NCBI GenBank assembly: GCA_014529385.2
Contig: CM043952.1
Location: 57,310,619-57,374,618, forward strand
Direction of reading: 5' to 3'
Length of the DNA stretch: 64,000 nucleotides
DNA from: Adiantum capillus-veneris
Taxonomy: Eukaryota > Streptophyta > Polypodiopsida > Polypodiales > Pteridaceae
Each line of letters starts with the position of its first letter. Within the stretch, counting starts at the first letter, position 1. The translations under genes and the position numbers were made by a program. The notes under the pieces were generated by a model. That model had not been told where the DNA came from and did no database searches. It saw only the letters and a list, made by a program, of their open reading frames with translations. Shown here piece after piece: positions 45,146 to 56,353 of the stretch.

Positions 45146-47020
45146 TTTTTTCTCTTTTACCAAAAATATTTCCTATTATATAAGTTACTTTTGATTTTTC
45201 TTCCCTTTTTCACAAACGTTTTTGCCTTTATTAAATAAATAAGACTTATGCTAATCAATCACGATGTAGCATAAATAAGTAAGCTTTCTTTGTTGATCTC
45301 TCTTTTGACCTTAAGCATTAAATATATATATTCTAAATTACATTATATATCTTTAGTATTTTCTAATATATTTTTCATGTATATATATTATTCCACCCTA
45401 CCAAATATTTTATTCACTAGTTTTCATCTTCAAACCTCAGCCCCACTTTCAAATTTCAATAATACCTCCATCTAGATGATTCTCAATCTTTCCAACACTT
45501 TAGGTCATGTTTTCATACACATGAAGGAGCTTACACTTGAAGGCAAGAGAGAAGTCCACTCAAAGGGGACCACCAAAAGACCTTTGCAGCCACAAATAAT
45601 ACATTATTTGGCTGAATTTTTTGCGTAGAGAAGAATCCCGAATCTGAAGAAGTGTTCGACATGAAAGTTGTAGCTCGTGAACTCAATTTTTTTTAGAATT
45701 TTTGGAGTTATGAACACGGAGCTATGATTTTTATGGTTGGACCCCAGTTTTCTCCTGTAATAGTGACACAGGCTATCCCCAGTTTTCTTCCGTTTAGAAT
45801 GGCTATGGTTCTACAAGTCTTCAAGAATGATTACAAGAGACAAAGCTCTTTTAATGAGGTCTTGGCAAGTCTAGACTGATTCTATCACCATTTTTGGAGG
45901 ATCCATCCTCATCAACAACTATCCACCTTCGACAACCTCTCATATAAATTTCTTACCTCTCTCTTCTCTCCCTAATAAGCTTATGTCTAGCCAAAGCTAG
46001 ACTATTGTAAATATCTCCTATCCTCTACATCCTACCCACATTCTCTCTTCTTCTCTCTCTATTGACTCTGGTATTTTAAATAATGAGGAGACAAGATGGG
46101 ATCCACAGTCACATGCACCCCATTTTCCTAGTCACCAGAGTGGGACACTCACTTCAATTAGAAATATTGTTAAATCCTCTCCTCCTTCCCTATATAAGGA
46201 GGCCATGAGAGCTCACTTGGGGGGAAAACACACACACACCTATCCATACACACCCTTGTGCTACATTCTTGTAGCATGAACCCTAATCACATAATCACAA
46301 CACCATCACCATGCACAAAAGATGAGCACCATACCTCCACACCACTTGTAATTAAGGGTTGAAGGCACAATTTCAAGAAGAAGAAGGGTGGACACACTCA
46401 TGATATTCCTCGCCATCAACTCTCATCTCTCCATTATGCCTCTTACGATCTTGTTCCCTTCTCATCTTCTTGCCATACGCTACCTATTGTATTCATCTTT
46501 TGCAAGCAATCAAGACACTCCATCTTGGTGCCATACCTTGTGTCGCTTTGGATACATTTCATTTGTGAGTATGGTATATGCTTGTTCCTTGCCATTTTTT
46601 CTGCTTATGTTAAGGTGTGCGGATTCGCCACCATACACACACTCTCTCTCTCCCTCTCATATTCCTATCATCTTGCTACTTGCATCTTGAGGTGTGCAGA
46701 TTCGCCACCTCTTGTATGAGAAGTGAGCATACTCGCATGTTTCCCCTACCTCATTATCTTCCTTACTCACATGCACGAGTAGCAAGCCCATCCTCACTCA
46801 CTCACCACTCCTCTCACCTTATTCTCCGACCACCCCATTCCACATTTAGGCGTGGATCTTGAAATTGTTTTCCATGGCATGTTTCATTGTGTATATGTAT
46901 GCGTCCTAGCCGCATATCTTGCTAGGTGGTGCCCCTATTGTGTACCTCCCATGATAAGGCCATTGTGCATAGTCTTGGTGTAGAGGCCACCGGGTCTATT
47001 TTTTGTATTTTCCTCTCTCA
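45146..47020 (+). repeat. Element A right (3') LTR
   Basis: 1875 bp, uninterrupted. Shows the empty site of element B at 46619-46634. Ends CTCTCTCA. TATA at 46191-46197, so U3 is about 1.05 kb and R-U5 about 0.8 kb. Confidence 0.92.
46191..46197 (+). promoter_or_regulatory. TATA box of element A 3' LTR
   Basis: TATATAA followed by GGAGGCCATGAGAGC, same context as 13014-13020. Confidence 0.55.
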
Positions 47021-47193
47021 ACATCGTAGTCAGAGAAAGAGTCACTAGCCGCTATGTTCGGGTCTTGGTTTGTACTACCTTGGGTCCCCGCCGAGGGCCC
47101 GGAACCTAAGGTAGGTGGATAATGAGAACTCGCATAAGTCGAAATTCTCTCTAGTTGCTCCATCTTTAGCACACGACCAGAGCACAGATGCAT
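47021..47193 (-). other. Possible N-terminal extension of element D gag
   Basis: Minus-strand frame with MEQLERISTYASSHYPP and DSFSDYDV ending at the LTR edge. If element A is taken out, the frame continues without a stop into the gag frame at 11970. However, an LTR insertion should add about 5 bp, which would break that phase, and the flanks ACATC and ATATA match at only 3 of 5 positions. The link to D is thus unproven. Confidence 0.25.
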
Positions 47194-48130
47194 GTGCCTT
47201 TGGCACCCTACAAGCGTCGGCGAATAACCTCGAAGGTTAACCGCTTCCTTTTTTAGGCGTCCGTTTTTTTTTTTAATGTTTTTTAATGATTAAAGTGTGT
47301 GATAGCTTGAAATGAGCGTATCACTCAGAGGGTCGCAGTGTGCTTTACAGCACAATGTTCGATCACCTGAAGCTCCGTTGGTCCTCAAAAAAGTCGATAT
47401 TTAGCTACGTGTGAAGCTAAAATACGTAATTTTAAAGGGCGACTGATGCTTGAACCTAAGCGTGAGATTGGGCTTGGGTCTGGGAGATATTCCCGATCCC
47501 GGTCATACCTTTTAAAAAAAAAATTTATTTTTTTTTTTTTGGGATAAGGTCGCTGCGGCCTTCGCACGAGTACACACACACTCTACCTACCTACTTACAA
47601 CTAATACACCTATTGTTACACACTAACACACTTCATTAGCTCTCACAGATCTACTTCCTACTTACTGTACTTTGCATTACACAGAACTAACAACCTTAAT
47701 ACTAACACCTTGCACAGAGAAAAAACATAGTACCTTTGAAAACTCCATTAACAAAGAAATACACAGTAGCAACACAAATTTCCAATGCACACTAAGTAAT
47801 ACTACTCTCTGTTGTGTGCTTTGATCTTCCTTCGTCTTCTCTAAGCTATGTACATTTCCCTGCAGCCCTATTTCCAACACTGGCTTGCCTGAAAATTTTC
47901 ATGGCCCTTGCATGCCCTTGCATGTGGTAGAAGCCTTACTTTCCTTTCATCAAATTTTCTATAGCTTGGGTATTACCAGTCCGATGTCATAGGAAAATCC
48001 TTCAAAGTTGAGCCCTCAAATCCTTATTCTCTACCCTTTGAATCCTCCACGCCATGTGATCGGATTGAGAGCTTTGGATTGCCTTGCAATTTGAAATTTC
48101 TATGATAGCTTGCATGCAAGATCGTCCATA

Positions 48131-48206
48131 CATGCATCATGCATGTGATATGGATGGTCATCGGACCTTACATACAAGTTCAAGAAGCAAGCATGCATCA
48201 TGCATG
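48131..48206. repeat. Two copies of CATGCATCATGCATG
   Basis: Exact 15-mers at 48131 and 48192. Each contains two CATGCA (RY) motifs as near-palindromic arms. Confidence 0.8.
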
Positions 48207-48507
48207 TGTAGCTACTTCTCTATTCTTCTTCAGCTTCTTGCTCGTAAGGCTTGTTGGATCTTGTACAATATGCATATTCACCTCTAGCTCTAAAAAAAAT
48301 GAAAATTCAAAAAATTTAACAATTCAATAAACCTTGTTCAGTCTTTCTCTTGTGGGCTTCACCAAATCAAACTACCTATCTTTGCATGCGGGGGTGGGAA
48401 TGCTCTTCTAGCAAGAACTTTGGCCAATAACCCAATAAATGGGCGTCTTCCATATGAAACAAGAGCTTGAAGCTGAAGCTAGGGTGAAAACTGACTTTTG
48501 CTAGTGT

Positions 48508-48511
<4 letters not shown>

Positions 48512-48552
<41 letters not shown>
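48512..48552. repeat. (GA)n microsatellite
   Basis: About 20 uninterrupted AG units. Confidence 0.95.
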
Positions 48553-48554
<2 letters not shown>

Positions 48555-48732
48555 ATGCTCATGCAAGTGTGGCACTCCATAATCCTCCTTTCCCAAAAAC
48601 TTGAACTGCTATGATACCACTAAGGGGACAAGGGACTCAGTCGCATGCCTATTATCCAATTATCTCCTCCTGTCAGCCTCCTGGCCTATTTGTCCATGAA
48701 CTACATGCCTAGCCTCCGCCCCCAAACACACA

Positions 48733-48751
48733 CCCCCCCCCCCCCCCCCCC
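48733..48751. repeat. C19 homopolymer
   Basis: 19 C in a row preceded by CACACA. The length is prone to assembly error. Confidence 0.9.
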
Positions 48752-49930
48752 TCCTCTGTGTGGTGCGACCCTTGTCCTTATACACATCGTGTCTACTTGC
48801 ACATGGTTGTTGTTTATTATTATGGATGAGATAACTTCGGTGCCATGCAACCTTGTCAGTGCGAAAAAAAAAAAACTGAGAACACCAATACAAAATAAGC
48901 CTAATCTTGCAAAAAAATACAAAAATCATAAAATCACATGATTTTGTTAAAAATTAAATTTTAGGGAATACCTCAAGGGCTCTAAAAAGATAGGTGGCCT
49001 ACTTTAAAAGCATAATTTTATTACACGACACACAACATTGGTCATCCACTTGAAAAAAATCATTAATTATAAAATAGAGCTCACTTATTCTTACCAATGG
49101 CGAGTGAGCCCCAACACTGAGTTGAAGAGGCATATTAGGTGCACAATAAAGAATGGAAACCTATTGCAATAGGGGGACAAGCCCTTTTGAGACTAGAGTT
49201 GACATATTTGTTGTCAGAGAAATGTATTTATGTTGTGCAATCTGATCCTTTTTGCAAACAGAAAGTCACCAAGAAATTACTTTATTAAGCAATTGTTTGC
49301 AAAATTCACATAACCATGTTTGTATCAATCATTCATACCCTCATGAATTGATATATATAAAAAAAGAGGGAGAACTTGAAATCAATCAAGGTCTAGATTT
49401 ATGAGAGCTAAGCCCCCTCCTTTGGATGTCGAGTTGATACACATCTTGCTTGTTTTCAAGAACATTTTTAGGTCAAGGAGAGTGATTCCTCTAGAATCTA
49501 ATAGCATAACCATTGCTGAAAATGTTCATCAGGAAGAAAGAACTTTGAACCATCTCAAAGTCACAGACACTTAGATTGTACATAGTAGCTTTCTTCATAC
49601 AAATCATAGTAGAGCTTCATGGTCATGGAGTTTTGTATATAGATAGAGTAGGAGAAGAGAGCTATGACAATTCTCGATTCTTCTTGGAAGAAAAATGTCG
49701 ACCCATCAACCTACATGACCTAAATCTATACCTCACATTTGAGCATGATATTCTTGGTAAAGAGAGCCTCACTTTGTGATGTAAAGGTGTGGAAGAGGAA
49801 AGACGAAAGTTACTTCCAAACACTAAGCTAGGGCACCCCTTCCTTGGATTGCTCTCCCACCACTTAGCCACTCATTCTTTCCTTTGCCACAAATTTTTGC
49901 CTTGGTTCTCAATTTTCTCCTCCTACTAAG

Positions 49931-50280
49931 CCTTTAAGCACACTCCTAAAGGGCAACTAGTACCCATTTTAATAGCTTATTGGGCCAATTAAAGCACGTT
50001 CAAATCCATAATGAATTCCCTAGGCACTTTTGAAGGTAGCACCATTCTTATTTCATAGCTAGTACACAATGAATGCACCTCTATGCCACTTCCCTCTTTC
50101 TTGGGTGACCCTTTAGCACACTCTTGAGGGCTTCTAGGAATGTGTTTTAATGTTGTATTGTTCCCATAAAATCATTTCAAAATCCAGAATGAATTTCCTA
50201 GGAACTTTTATAGGTATCATCATTCTTTAAACACTAATAGGTCATGAATGCACATTTTTTCCTTGTTTGTATCGCTTCAT
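49931..50280. repeat. Diverged tandem duplication, unit about 178 bp
   Basis: Shared in order: CCTTTA-GCACACTC, GGGC, ATTTTAAT, CATAATGAATT/CAGAATGAATT, CCTAGG-ACTTTT, ATCATTCTT-like, CA-GAATGCAC. Start positions 49931 and 50109. Confidence 0.7.
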
Positions 50281-51187
50281 CCTTTGATTATTCTGATTTT
50301 TTTTCTTTAGAATGGCCATTCTCTTGTACTTCTCCAAACAATGAGGTATCTTTAAAGCATCATAAGAGTGATGATGTCGGATATGCTTTGGCTCCTTGAG
50401 AGGCCATTTTTTGGGTGATGATTCAATCTTAGAATCAGTTGAGTTTGGGGATGAAGAAGGAGGAGAGGGGAACTTTTCTTCTTCCTTTTCCTTTGGGGTT
50501 TCCTCTCATCTTCCTTAGTATGAGGAGAGGAACTCGACCAAGGGTTCTTCTTCTTAGGGGAAGGAGGATATCACTTTGTAAAAGGTTGGATAACTTTGTT
50601 ATCTGAAGTCACACAAATGTCATTCACACGATATCTATCTCTAGAATTTATTGGCTTTCATAAAGATCCATCAACCTTGCATAAAGGACTTCTTCCTCTT
50701 TTTTTATGAGAATGCTCCTCCTCACCTAAGTAAACTTGTCTCGAAGTCTATTATTGAGTTGTCTTACGAATTTCCCCTTCTTGAGAAACAAGAACCAAAT
50801 CATTGCTCTAGACTCGTGTTTGCACTAGCATTTGCAAAGCAGTATTTGCCATGGCTTCTGCAATCTACAAACAAGCAAGAAATGCAATAGCCCAAACTCC
50901 ATAAGGAGTGGCAACATCATCAATTTAATCAAGATTATGAAGTTTATTACTCCCATTATTCTTTAGATTGTTATCAAGCATGGTGATGGTGCTTTTTAGA
51001 TTTAAATTTTCTTGGGGTAGTTGCAAATTATGAGCAATATTATTGGTGCTTAAATTTCTTATACCATTCTCTCTTGATAAAGAAATAAAAATCAAATTAC
51101 TTTGATACCAATACTAGAAAATTGAATTCAACTTATGATTAAGAAAGATTACCTACTCATGTAATAGTTTTCAAAATCCACATAAGC

Positions 51188-51240
51188 ACGCACACACACA
51201 CACACTCGCACACACACACGCACACACACGCACACACACA
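51188..51240. repeat. (CA)n/(CG) mixed microsatellite
   Basis: CA repeat with interspersed CG and TCG, inside the right copy of the H repeat. Confidence 0.9.
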
Positions 51241-51370
51241 GCTCTTGACACCAATTGAGGGCCGGATTTATGGAGCCAACCACTCATCCAAAAATTGTGT
51301 TAACAAACTCAATCTACCATAGAGATTTTGAATCAATACACATCTTCTTTGTTCATGATACACCTCCTTC

Positions 51371-52160
51371 TCTGCCTAGACTAGGGAAAGCACATTGAAG
51401 CTCCATCAACCAACTCTGGTCTCTTATAGAACTTAGCCATGCCATTTATATATAGACCCCTTGCCATGCATGCATCTTCTAGAATAACCGGTAGGCTTAA
51501 AGCCATAGGACATTTATTCTTACATAAAGGGAGGTCACGAAGTGCATCAAACAAGTTGTAGGTTTCAAGAGGCTAGTAATGCCACCCAAGTCAATGAACA
51601 TGACTGAGGCACAAGGTTCCAAGTCTGATTGCATCTCACATCAAGAATACACTCTGCCGTGTTGCTCACAAATATGTCATATATAAGAATGGGATTTAAA
51701 TTGAAGGGGCTATCTAGCCCCAAAATCCTACTTTTTGAACATACCATAAGGTTACCAACCAAAGGGGACATACACAGGTTGAACTAGAGCGAGTGTGTTG
51801 TATTCAGTAAAAATTCACACATATGTGGATCTAAGAATAAATCATGTGATATGGAGAGTTAAGAAATAGTGAACCCCCCAAAGGAATACATTACGTACAT
51901 GCCCCAAAACATGTTGTTGGATGAAAACATCATTGCTAGAGTGTTAACTTTTGGTCTTGTATATCAATATTGTCTCAACAAGCACCCAAATGGTTCTTTG
52001 AATCTACCCATTTCAGCAAAAGCAAATGTAGTTCAGGTGTGGCACGTTGTCGTGCAGCTCTACTTCCATGATGGGAAAATTATCAAAAGGATGCACATTG
52101 TGCTTGATTGAAGTCTACTTGATTAGTTATCAGTGATCAGGGCTTGATAACACGCAAGGG
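51371..52160. other. No gene recognised
   Basis: Contains an 80-codon plus-strand frame (51869-52111) with no recognisable domain and no supporting context. Confidence 0.4.
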
Positions 52161-52164
52161 TTAA

Positions 52165-53110
52165 TGATTAATGTATGCTAGATGCGGCTTTAAAGGGCCA
52201 ACAGATGCCTTAATGATGCTAAAAAGGAGTATGCTTGAAGTGATCACATATGGGAGATTGTGATCTAGAACTATAGTGCTTGAAGTGCTCTACCACCCTG
52301 TCTTTACGGTTCATCAATTGAAGCTACGATGCAAAAGTTATTGCAGTTTGAAGTTTAAGGAGTCGATTGCAGATCCGTACCGAATTGGGTAACTGCACCT
52401 GAGAGGACAAAAATGAAGTGAATGCACGGGCATGAAGTGCTCACTTTGTGAAGTGCATTCGAGATCAGTGATCGAAGTTATGGCTACCAAGATATTGGTC
52501 GTTAAAGATTCATCGAGGGCCCGCTCGATCGTTGTTCCATCAGGGAGTTTTGAGCTACAGGCAGGTTTTGAACGCAATAGAATAAGTGCTCGAGGAGTAT
52601 CTTGTCTGGTATTCCATCTCTTGCAATACATTGATGACAAGAAATATCAAATAGGGAAATGACGGGAAAGCTATGGATGGCTTGGCACTGGATATGGGCC
52701 AAATGCGGTACTTGGATGATGATTTGGCCAATAAGTATGCCTAATACGATGCTTTAGTAGTGCTTTGGTTGAGATGTATTCCGAATGTGATGCACTTCAA
52801 AGAGCACAATAATTGCTTGAGTGGGTCTTTTTATGTTCAAGATCTTGATACGGGCAACGAGACTCATGATGAGATTGCTTGATAGGGGCTAATGGAGAAA
52901 TTTGTTGTGCCTCTTGCAATATGTTGGCCGGCATGTATGCCTAATGTAGTGCCATTACAAAAGCACAAAAAGCTCTTGATGAGCTTATTGTCCGAAATGA
53001 CGTCTCACGGAGTGTATTGATTGGCCGGCATGTATGCCAAATGTGGTGCCCTTACAAGGGCTATGGCCGCCCACTATAACCCAAATGATCGCACACTATG
53101 GGAAGTCAAT
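52165..53110 (+). pseudogene. PPR (PLS-class) gene relic
   Basis: Repeated remnants of the pentatricopeptide motif around M-Y-A-K-C-G-A-L: MYARCGF (52171), IWAKCGT (52691), SSALVEMYSECDALQRAQ (ATG at 52774), LAGMYA-stop-CSAITKAQKALDELIVRNDVS (52933) and LAGMYAKCGALTRA (53030). The stretch KALDELIVRNDVS is the usual PPR continuation. Frames are broken by many stops and indels, and the spacings (42-160 bp) are not the regular 105-bp PPR period, so repeats are lost or scrambled. Intact members act in RNA editing or processing in plastids and mitochondria. This copy cannot. Confidence 0.65.
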
Positions 53111-53396
53111 GGCCACCCACTAAGGGCCACCCACTTGGTGAATTAAAGGGGCTTTAGTGTGTAAGCAAAGAAAAAAACGAGGATCATGGCGTTCAACAGC
53201 AAGAACAAGAGCGCATGGGAGAAAAATTTGATCGCGCCAGTCATCATAAGCCTCAAAAGGCGATGCCCATGAAGCAAAAATGGTTTGGCAGGTGAAGACG
53301 ATCAAGTTTGGGGCCGGTTGCGATGCATTTGGCAAAGCTCGAAGTCCAACTGCCATGCCACGTCAATCACAGTCCCGTGACTACATGGGGGAGACT

Positions 53397-53405
53397 TATA
53401 TATAG
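53397..53405 (+). promoter_or_regulatory. Candidate TATA box
   Basis: TATATATAG in a GC-moderate context, followed 100 bp downstream by a CT-rich leader-like stretch. No coding frame follows, so this may be a relic of an LTR or gene promoter. Confidence 0.3.
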
Positions 53406-53502
53406 GGAGTTGGAGGGCGAGAACGAGAGGGTTTTTGGTTAGCAAGGCTTAGCAAAGCAAAAAGGGAGGGCGGGGTCTCTCTCTCTGAAAGGGAGAAGCA
53501 AA

Positions 53503-53503
<1 letters not shown>

Positions 53504-53567
<64 letters not shown>
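53504..53567. repeat. (CT)32 microsatellite
   Basis: 64 bp of pure CT. A shorter run lies at 53477-53486, and further CT runs at 53777-53791. Confidence 0.95.
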
Positions 53568-53570
<3 letters not shown>

Positions 53571-54772
53571 CTCCTCGGTTAGCAAAGCAAGAGGAGGCTA
53601 TTTGGAGGGAATAAGAGAGGAGGCTTTTTCTCTCTCGCTTTGGGAACAAAGCAAAATGAGGAGATCAATCTTGCTCTCGGCCATAAACAATACAAGAGGG
53701 GATTTTGCAGGAGGGAAAGCCAGAGGCCTCAAAGAGTCTCTCTCGGGACCTTGACGCAAGGAAGCAAACATCGATCTCTCTCTCTCTCTCTTTTGAAGCA
53801 ACACAATCATGGCATGATTGAGAAGATCAAAAAAGGTCTAACCAAGGTTTGAGGTTAAGCAAAGGAAAGAGCAGGCATATATACAGAACAAGAACCGTAA
53901 AGCCCTAAGCTATTGGCAAGTTTAAGGGAAAGTGAAGGAGTAAAAGTGAGCATCTATGAAGAAGGTGAAGAACAAGGAAGACGGTGAATTTTTACAGATT
54001 TCTCTCAATTAAGCATGAGGCAGATGACAGAGGTGATTAGAGAATTCTACAGAGAGTTAATTTGCAAATCTCATAAGGAAAATTGAAGCAGGAAGAGCTA
54101 CATGGAGGAAAACTCCCTCACCGTCAACATGTTGAAGATTGATTAAATATTATGTTAAGTCCCGATGTCCTTAACGGCCCGGGTAACTGTAAAGGGAGCC
54201 CAAACTCCTAGAATTTAGTGGACCCAAGTGTCGGTGTTGCTAACAACCCACCTTGGCTATTGACGAGAATGTACTCAGAGCTTGATCTGATTAATTGAAT
54301 TTTACGATGATTGCCATAGCCTTTTTCACATGTTGTTCTTATTCCCTCTCTCAACTCTCATAGCCAGAGGCCCCCGGCTCACATTTCGAACACATATCCC
54401 CTGACAACGTTGGTTATGGAGATTGTAAACTACTTGTACCAAGAGTTAGCCTGGGTGGATGCCAATGAGATTAAATGTTGTTTCTAGCTATGGGTGCATG
54501 GAAAAAAGGTAAAAGTGGTGATTGACTCAAGAATGGATGCAATCTCCATTATTGCCTTTCATTGTGCTTAGGGGGACATGAATGTAAGGCCCTCAATGGA
54601 GACAAGAAACTTAATTATCACCATGATCAATAAGAGTTAAAGGTGGCCTTTGTTTGTGCTCAAAAGAACATGATTGCAAGTCCATCAATGGGGGGATTGC
54701 TGTTATCGCAAGCTCCACCGCCCTCACATTTTCCACATGATCAACTACTGGATAGTCCTGATCCACTCTTCT
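53568..54772. other. No gene recognised
   Basis: Purine-rich sequence up to 54200, then mixed. AGCAAAGCAA-type words repeat around 53440-53660. Confidence 0.45.
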
Positions 54773-54919
54773 CATAGGATGTTTCTTCATCAAAAGCCAA
54801 TCTCTTCTCCTACAAAGCTAAAGTTGTTTGTACACCAACAACAATATCTTTGCATAGGATGTTTCTTCATCAAAAGATGATCTCTTCTCCTACAAAGTTA
54901 AGGTTGTTTGTACACCAAA
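54773..54919. repeat. 80-bp tandem duplication
   Basis: CATAGGATGTTTCTTCATCA starts at 54773 and again at 54853. The second copy matches for about 67 bp with a few substitutions and ends in CACCAAAAAC. Confidence 0.9.
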
Positions 54920-55248
54920 AACAAACTTGCCCAACCCCTTTTTCACACTAGTCTAGATCCTTTACACATAGAGTAAACAACCATCAATAACTAGAGATTG
55001 TGTATTGGTTGAGCTTCTCTAGTATAGAGATAGCCTCTTATAAGCGATGCCAGATTGTGTATGGATGATGTAGGGTTAAGGTGGGTAGATTAGCATGCCA
55101 TTCATGGCAATGGCATGCTTGTAGAATTAGTGCAAAGCTTGAGGAAATAGATTAGATGAAAAATAAGTTGCTTAATGCACACAAAATAGATAACAAAGAG
55201 CTACTTATATATGCTAGCTAGTCACATGGTCCTTGCATGTTGCACATG

Positions 55249-55284
<36 letters not shown>

Positions 55285-55898
55285 GTAACTGCTTCAATTA
55301 CAATGATTAGTCTTCAAAAAACGTGTGGAGTCCTACTTGGTGCCCTGTTTGATGCTCTTTTTTTCCTCTTGTTAGCTGAGAAGCTAACATGTGGCTATCA
55401 AGAACCAAGGTTCGGTGGATATGGTCCTAGAGAAAGTTCTTGGATGGCAAAAATTTATTGCCACCTAGACTAGATATTGTCGTGTTATAAGCTACATTCT
55501 ACTAGTATTAAGGGACCATAATTGTGGAAGTGAAAACCGCCTCGACCTTTGTTCTTGGTTGTTGCTTCTAATTTTGTTCTCTGATTTCTTGTAGTGATTC
55601 CTCTTCTTGATGTTTGCATGCTTGTTGTATGTGGTTCATGTTTGTGTTTGCCTACTTGTATGAGGTTTGTCATAGGAGCCTAATGACTTCGCATGCATAA
55701 CATACACATCATTGATGGTACACGTGTTTATGGTCCTCGAGGAAGGTCTTACTATCAGATTGATAGTAGTGTCTAGTCCTTTCACAAGATTGGGCATAAA
55801 TGCATAGACATGGATATGTACATACACATCATGCAAAAGTCAAAGTGGTGAACTGATAGGACATACATTCCAAAGATGAAGTGTTGCAAGAGCATAGT
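54920..55898. other. No gene recognised; includes (AC)17
   Basis: AC microsatellite at 55250-55283. The 78-codon plus frame at 55237-55473 starts inside that repeat and has no known domain. Confidence 0.45.
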
Positions 55899-56034
55899 TG
55901 TCAGGCCAAGGGCCACCCTAGAGGTCAAGGACCGGGCCAAGGGCTAGTTGCTAATGGAGACAGGATCCTAGGGGCAAGGCCTTTAAAGGGAGATTGGGTG
56001 GAGGACCGAGGCTAGGCAGTCCCAAGGTCTCACA
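55899..56034 (+). repeat. G repeat, copy a (136-bp LTR, plus orientation)
   Basis: TGTCAGGCCA to AGGTCTCACA, with the TG...CA ends of an LTR. It matches copies b and c in reverse. Followed directly by a primer-site-like sequence. Confidence 0.65.
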
Positions 56035-56035
56035 T

Positions 56036-56053
56036 TGGTATCAAAGCTCAGGG
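56036..56053 (+). other. Primer binding site-like sequence after G copy a
   Basis: TGGTATCAAAGCTCAGGG, one change from the initiator-Met site TGGTATCAGAGC, two bases after the LTR end. Confidence 0.6.
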
Positions 56054-56100
56054 AATGGTGATCTATGGAAGAGGGGAAAATCAGGCATGATCTTCTTTTT

Positions 56101-56102
<2 letters not shown>

Positions 56103-56166
<64 letters not shown>
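56103..56166. repeat. (CT)n microsatellite
   Basis: About 32 CT units, 50 bp after the primer-like site of G copy a. Confidence 0.95.
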
Positions 56167-56169
<3 letters not shown>

Positions 56170-56326
56170 TTACGGATCAAGGGGCAGGCTAAGTGATGTG
56201 ACGGTCATGAAAAGCATGCATGGAGCATGCAAAGAGGAACAACCGAGGAGCAGGCGGCCGTGGGAAGGGCTCTTGTGTGGGGGAGGGGTCAAAAGTCGAC
56301 CATGAAGAAGTTACACCAAGAGGAGC

Positions 56327-56353
56327 TCGTTGATATGAGACCCTAGGACTGCC
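56327..56353 (-). repeat. G repeat, copy b, part left of element F
   Basis: GATATGAGACCCTAGGACTG up to CC at 56353 is the inner end of a reverse G copy. The remainder continues at 61868 after element F. CTGCC (56349-56353) is F's target duplication. Confidence 0.7.

Larger units (their letters stand above)
11971..47020 (+). mobile_element. Element A: Tat-like Ty3/gypsy, split by nested element B
   Basis: LTRs: left = 11971-13480 plus 39728-40120, right = 45146-47020, about 1.9 kb each and alike over their length. The internal region 40121-45145 has a primer binding site, upstream ORFs, gag, protease, RT and two RNase H domains. The second RNase H is of the archaeal type found in the plant Tat lineage and is cut off at the LTR edge. 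Integrase is absent. Removing B (13481-39727) restores one continuous LTR, as shown by the intact right LTR. LTR starts with T-runs, not TG, and I found no convincing target duplication, so the outer left edge is approximate. Confidence 0.85.
47194..49259. other. No gene recognised; relic sequence
   Basis: Homopolymer T and A runs (47265-47275, 47511-47540), small frames without family features. At 48604-48618 the minus strand reads TGGTATCATAGCAG, similar to an initiator-Met primer site, but I could not define an LTR next to it. Confidence 0.4.
49260..51370 (-). mobile_element. Decayed LTR-like direct repeat pair (element H)
   Basis: 49265-49460 and 51113-51350 share, in the same order, AAGAAA-x-TTAC, CAAAAT-CACATAA, CAAT-GG-(T/C)C-GATTTATG(A/G)GAGC and ATACACATCTT-CTTGTT. 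Left of the right copy, 51112-51097 on the minus strand reads TTGGTATCAAAGTAATT, like an initiator-Met primer site. The 1.6-kb interior has no retroelement protein. A small, old, non-autonomous element is likely. Confidence 0.35.

Noticed and set aside
48601-48625. Second copia-type primer site on the minus strand
   Set aside because: TGGTATCATAGCAG is similar, but no LTR edge or partner repeat could be found beside it.
55237-55473. 78-codon frame with a hydrophobic stretch
   Set aside because: Begins in an AC microsatellite and has no recognisable domain or context.
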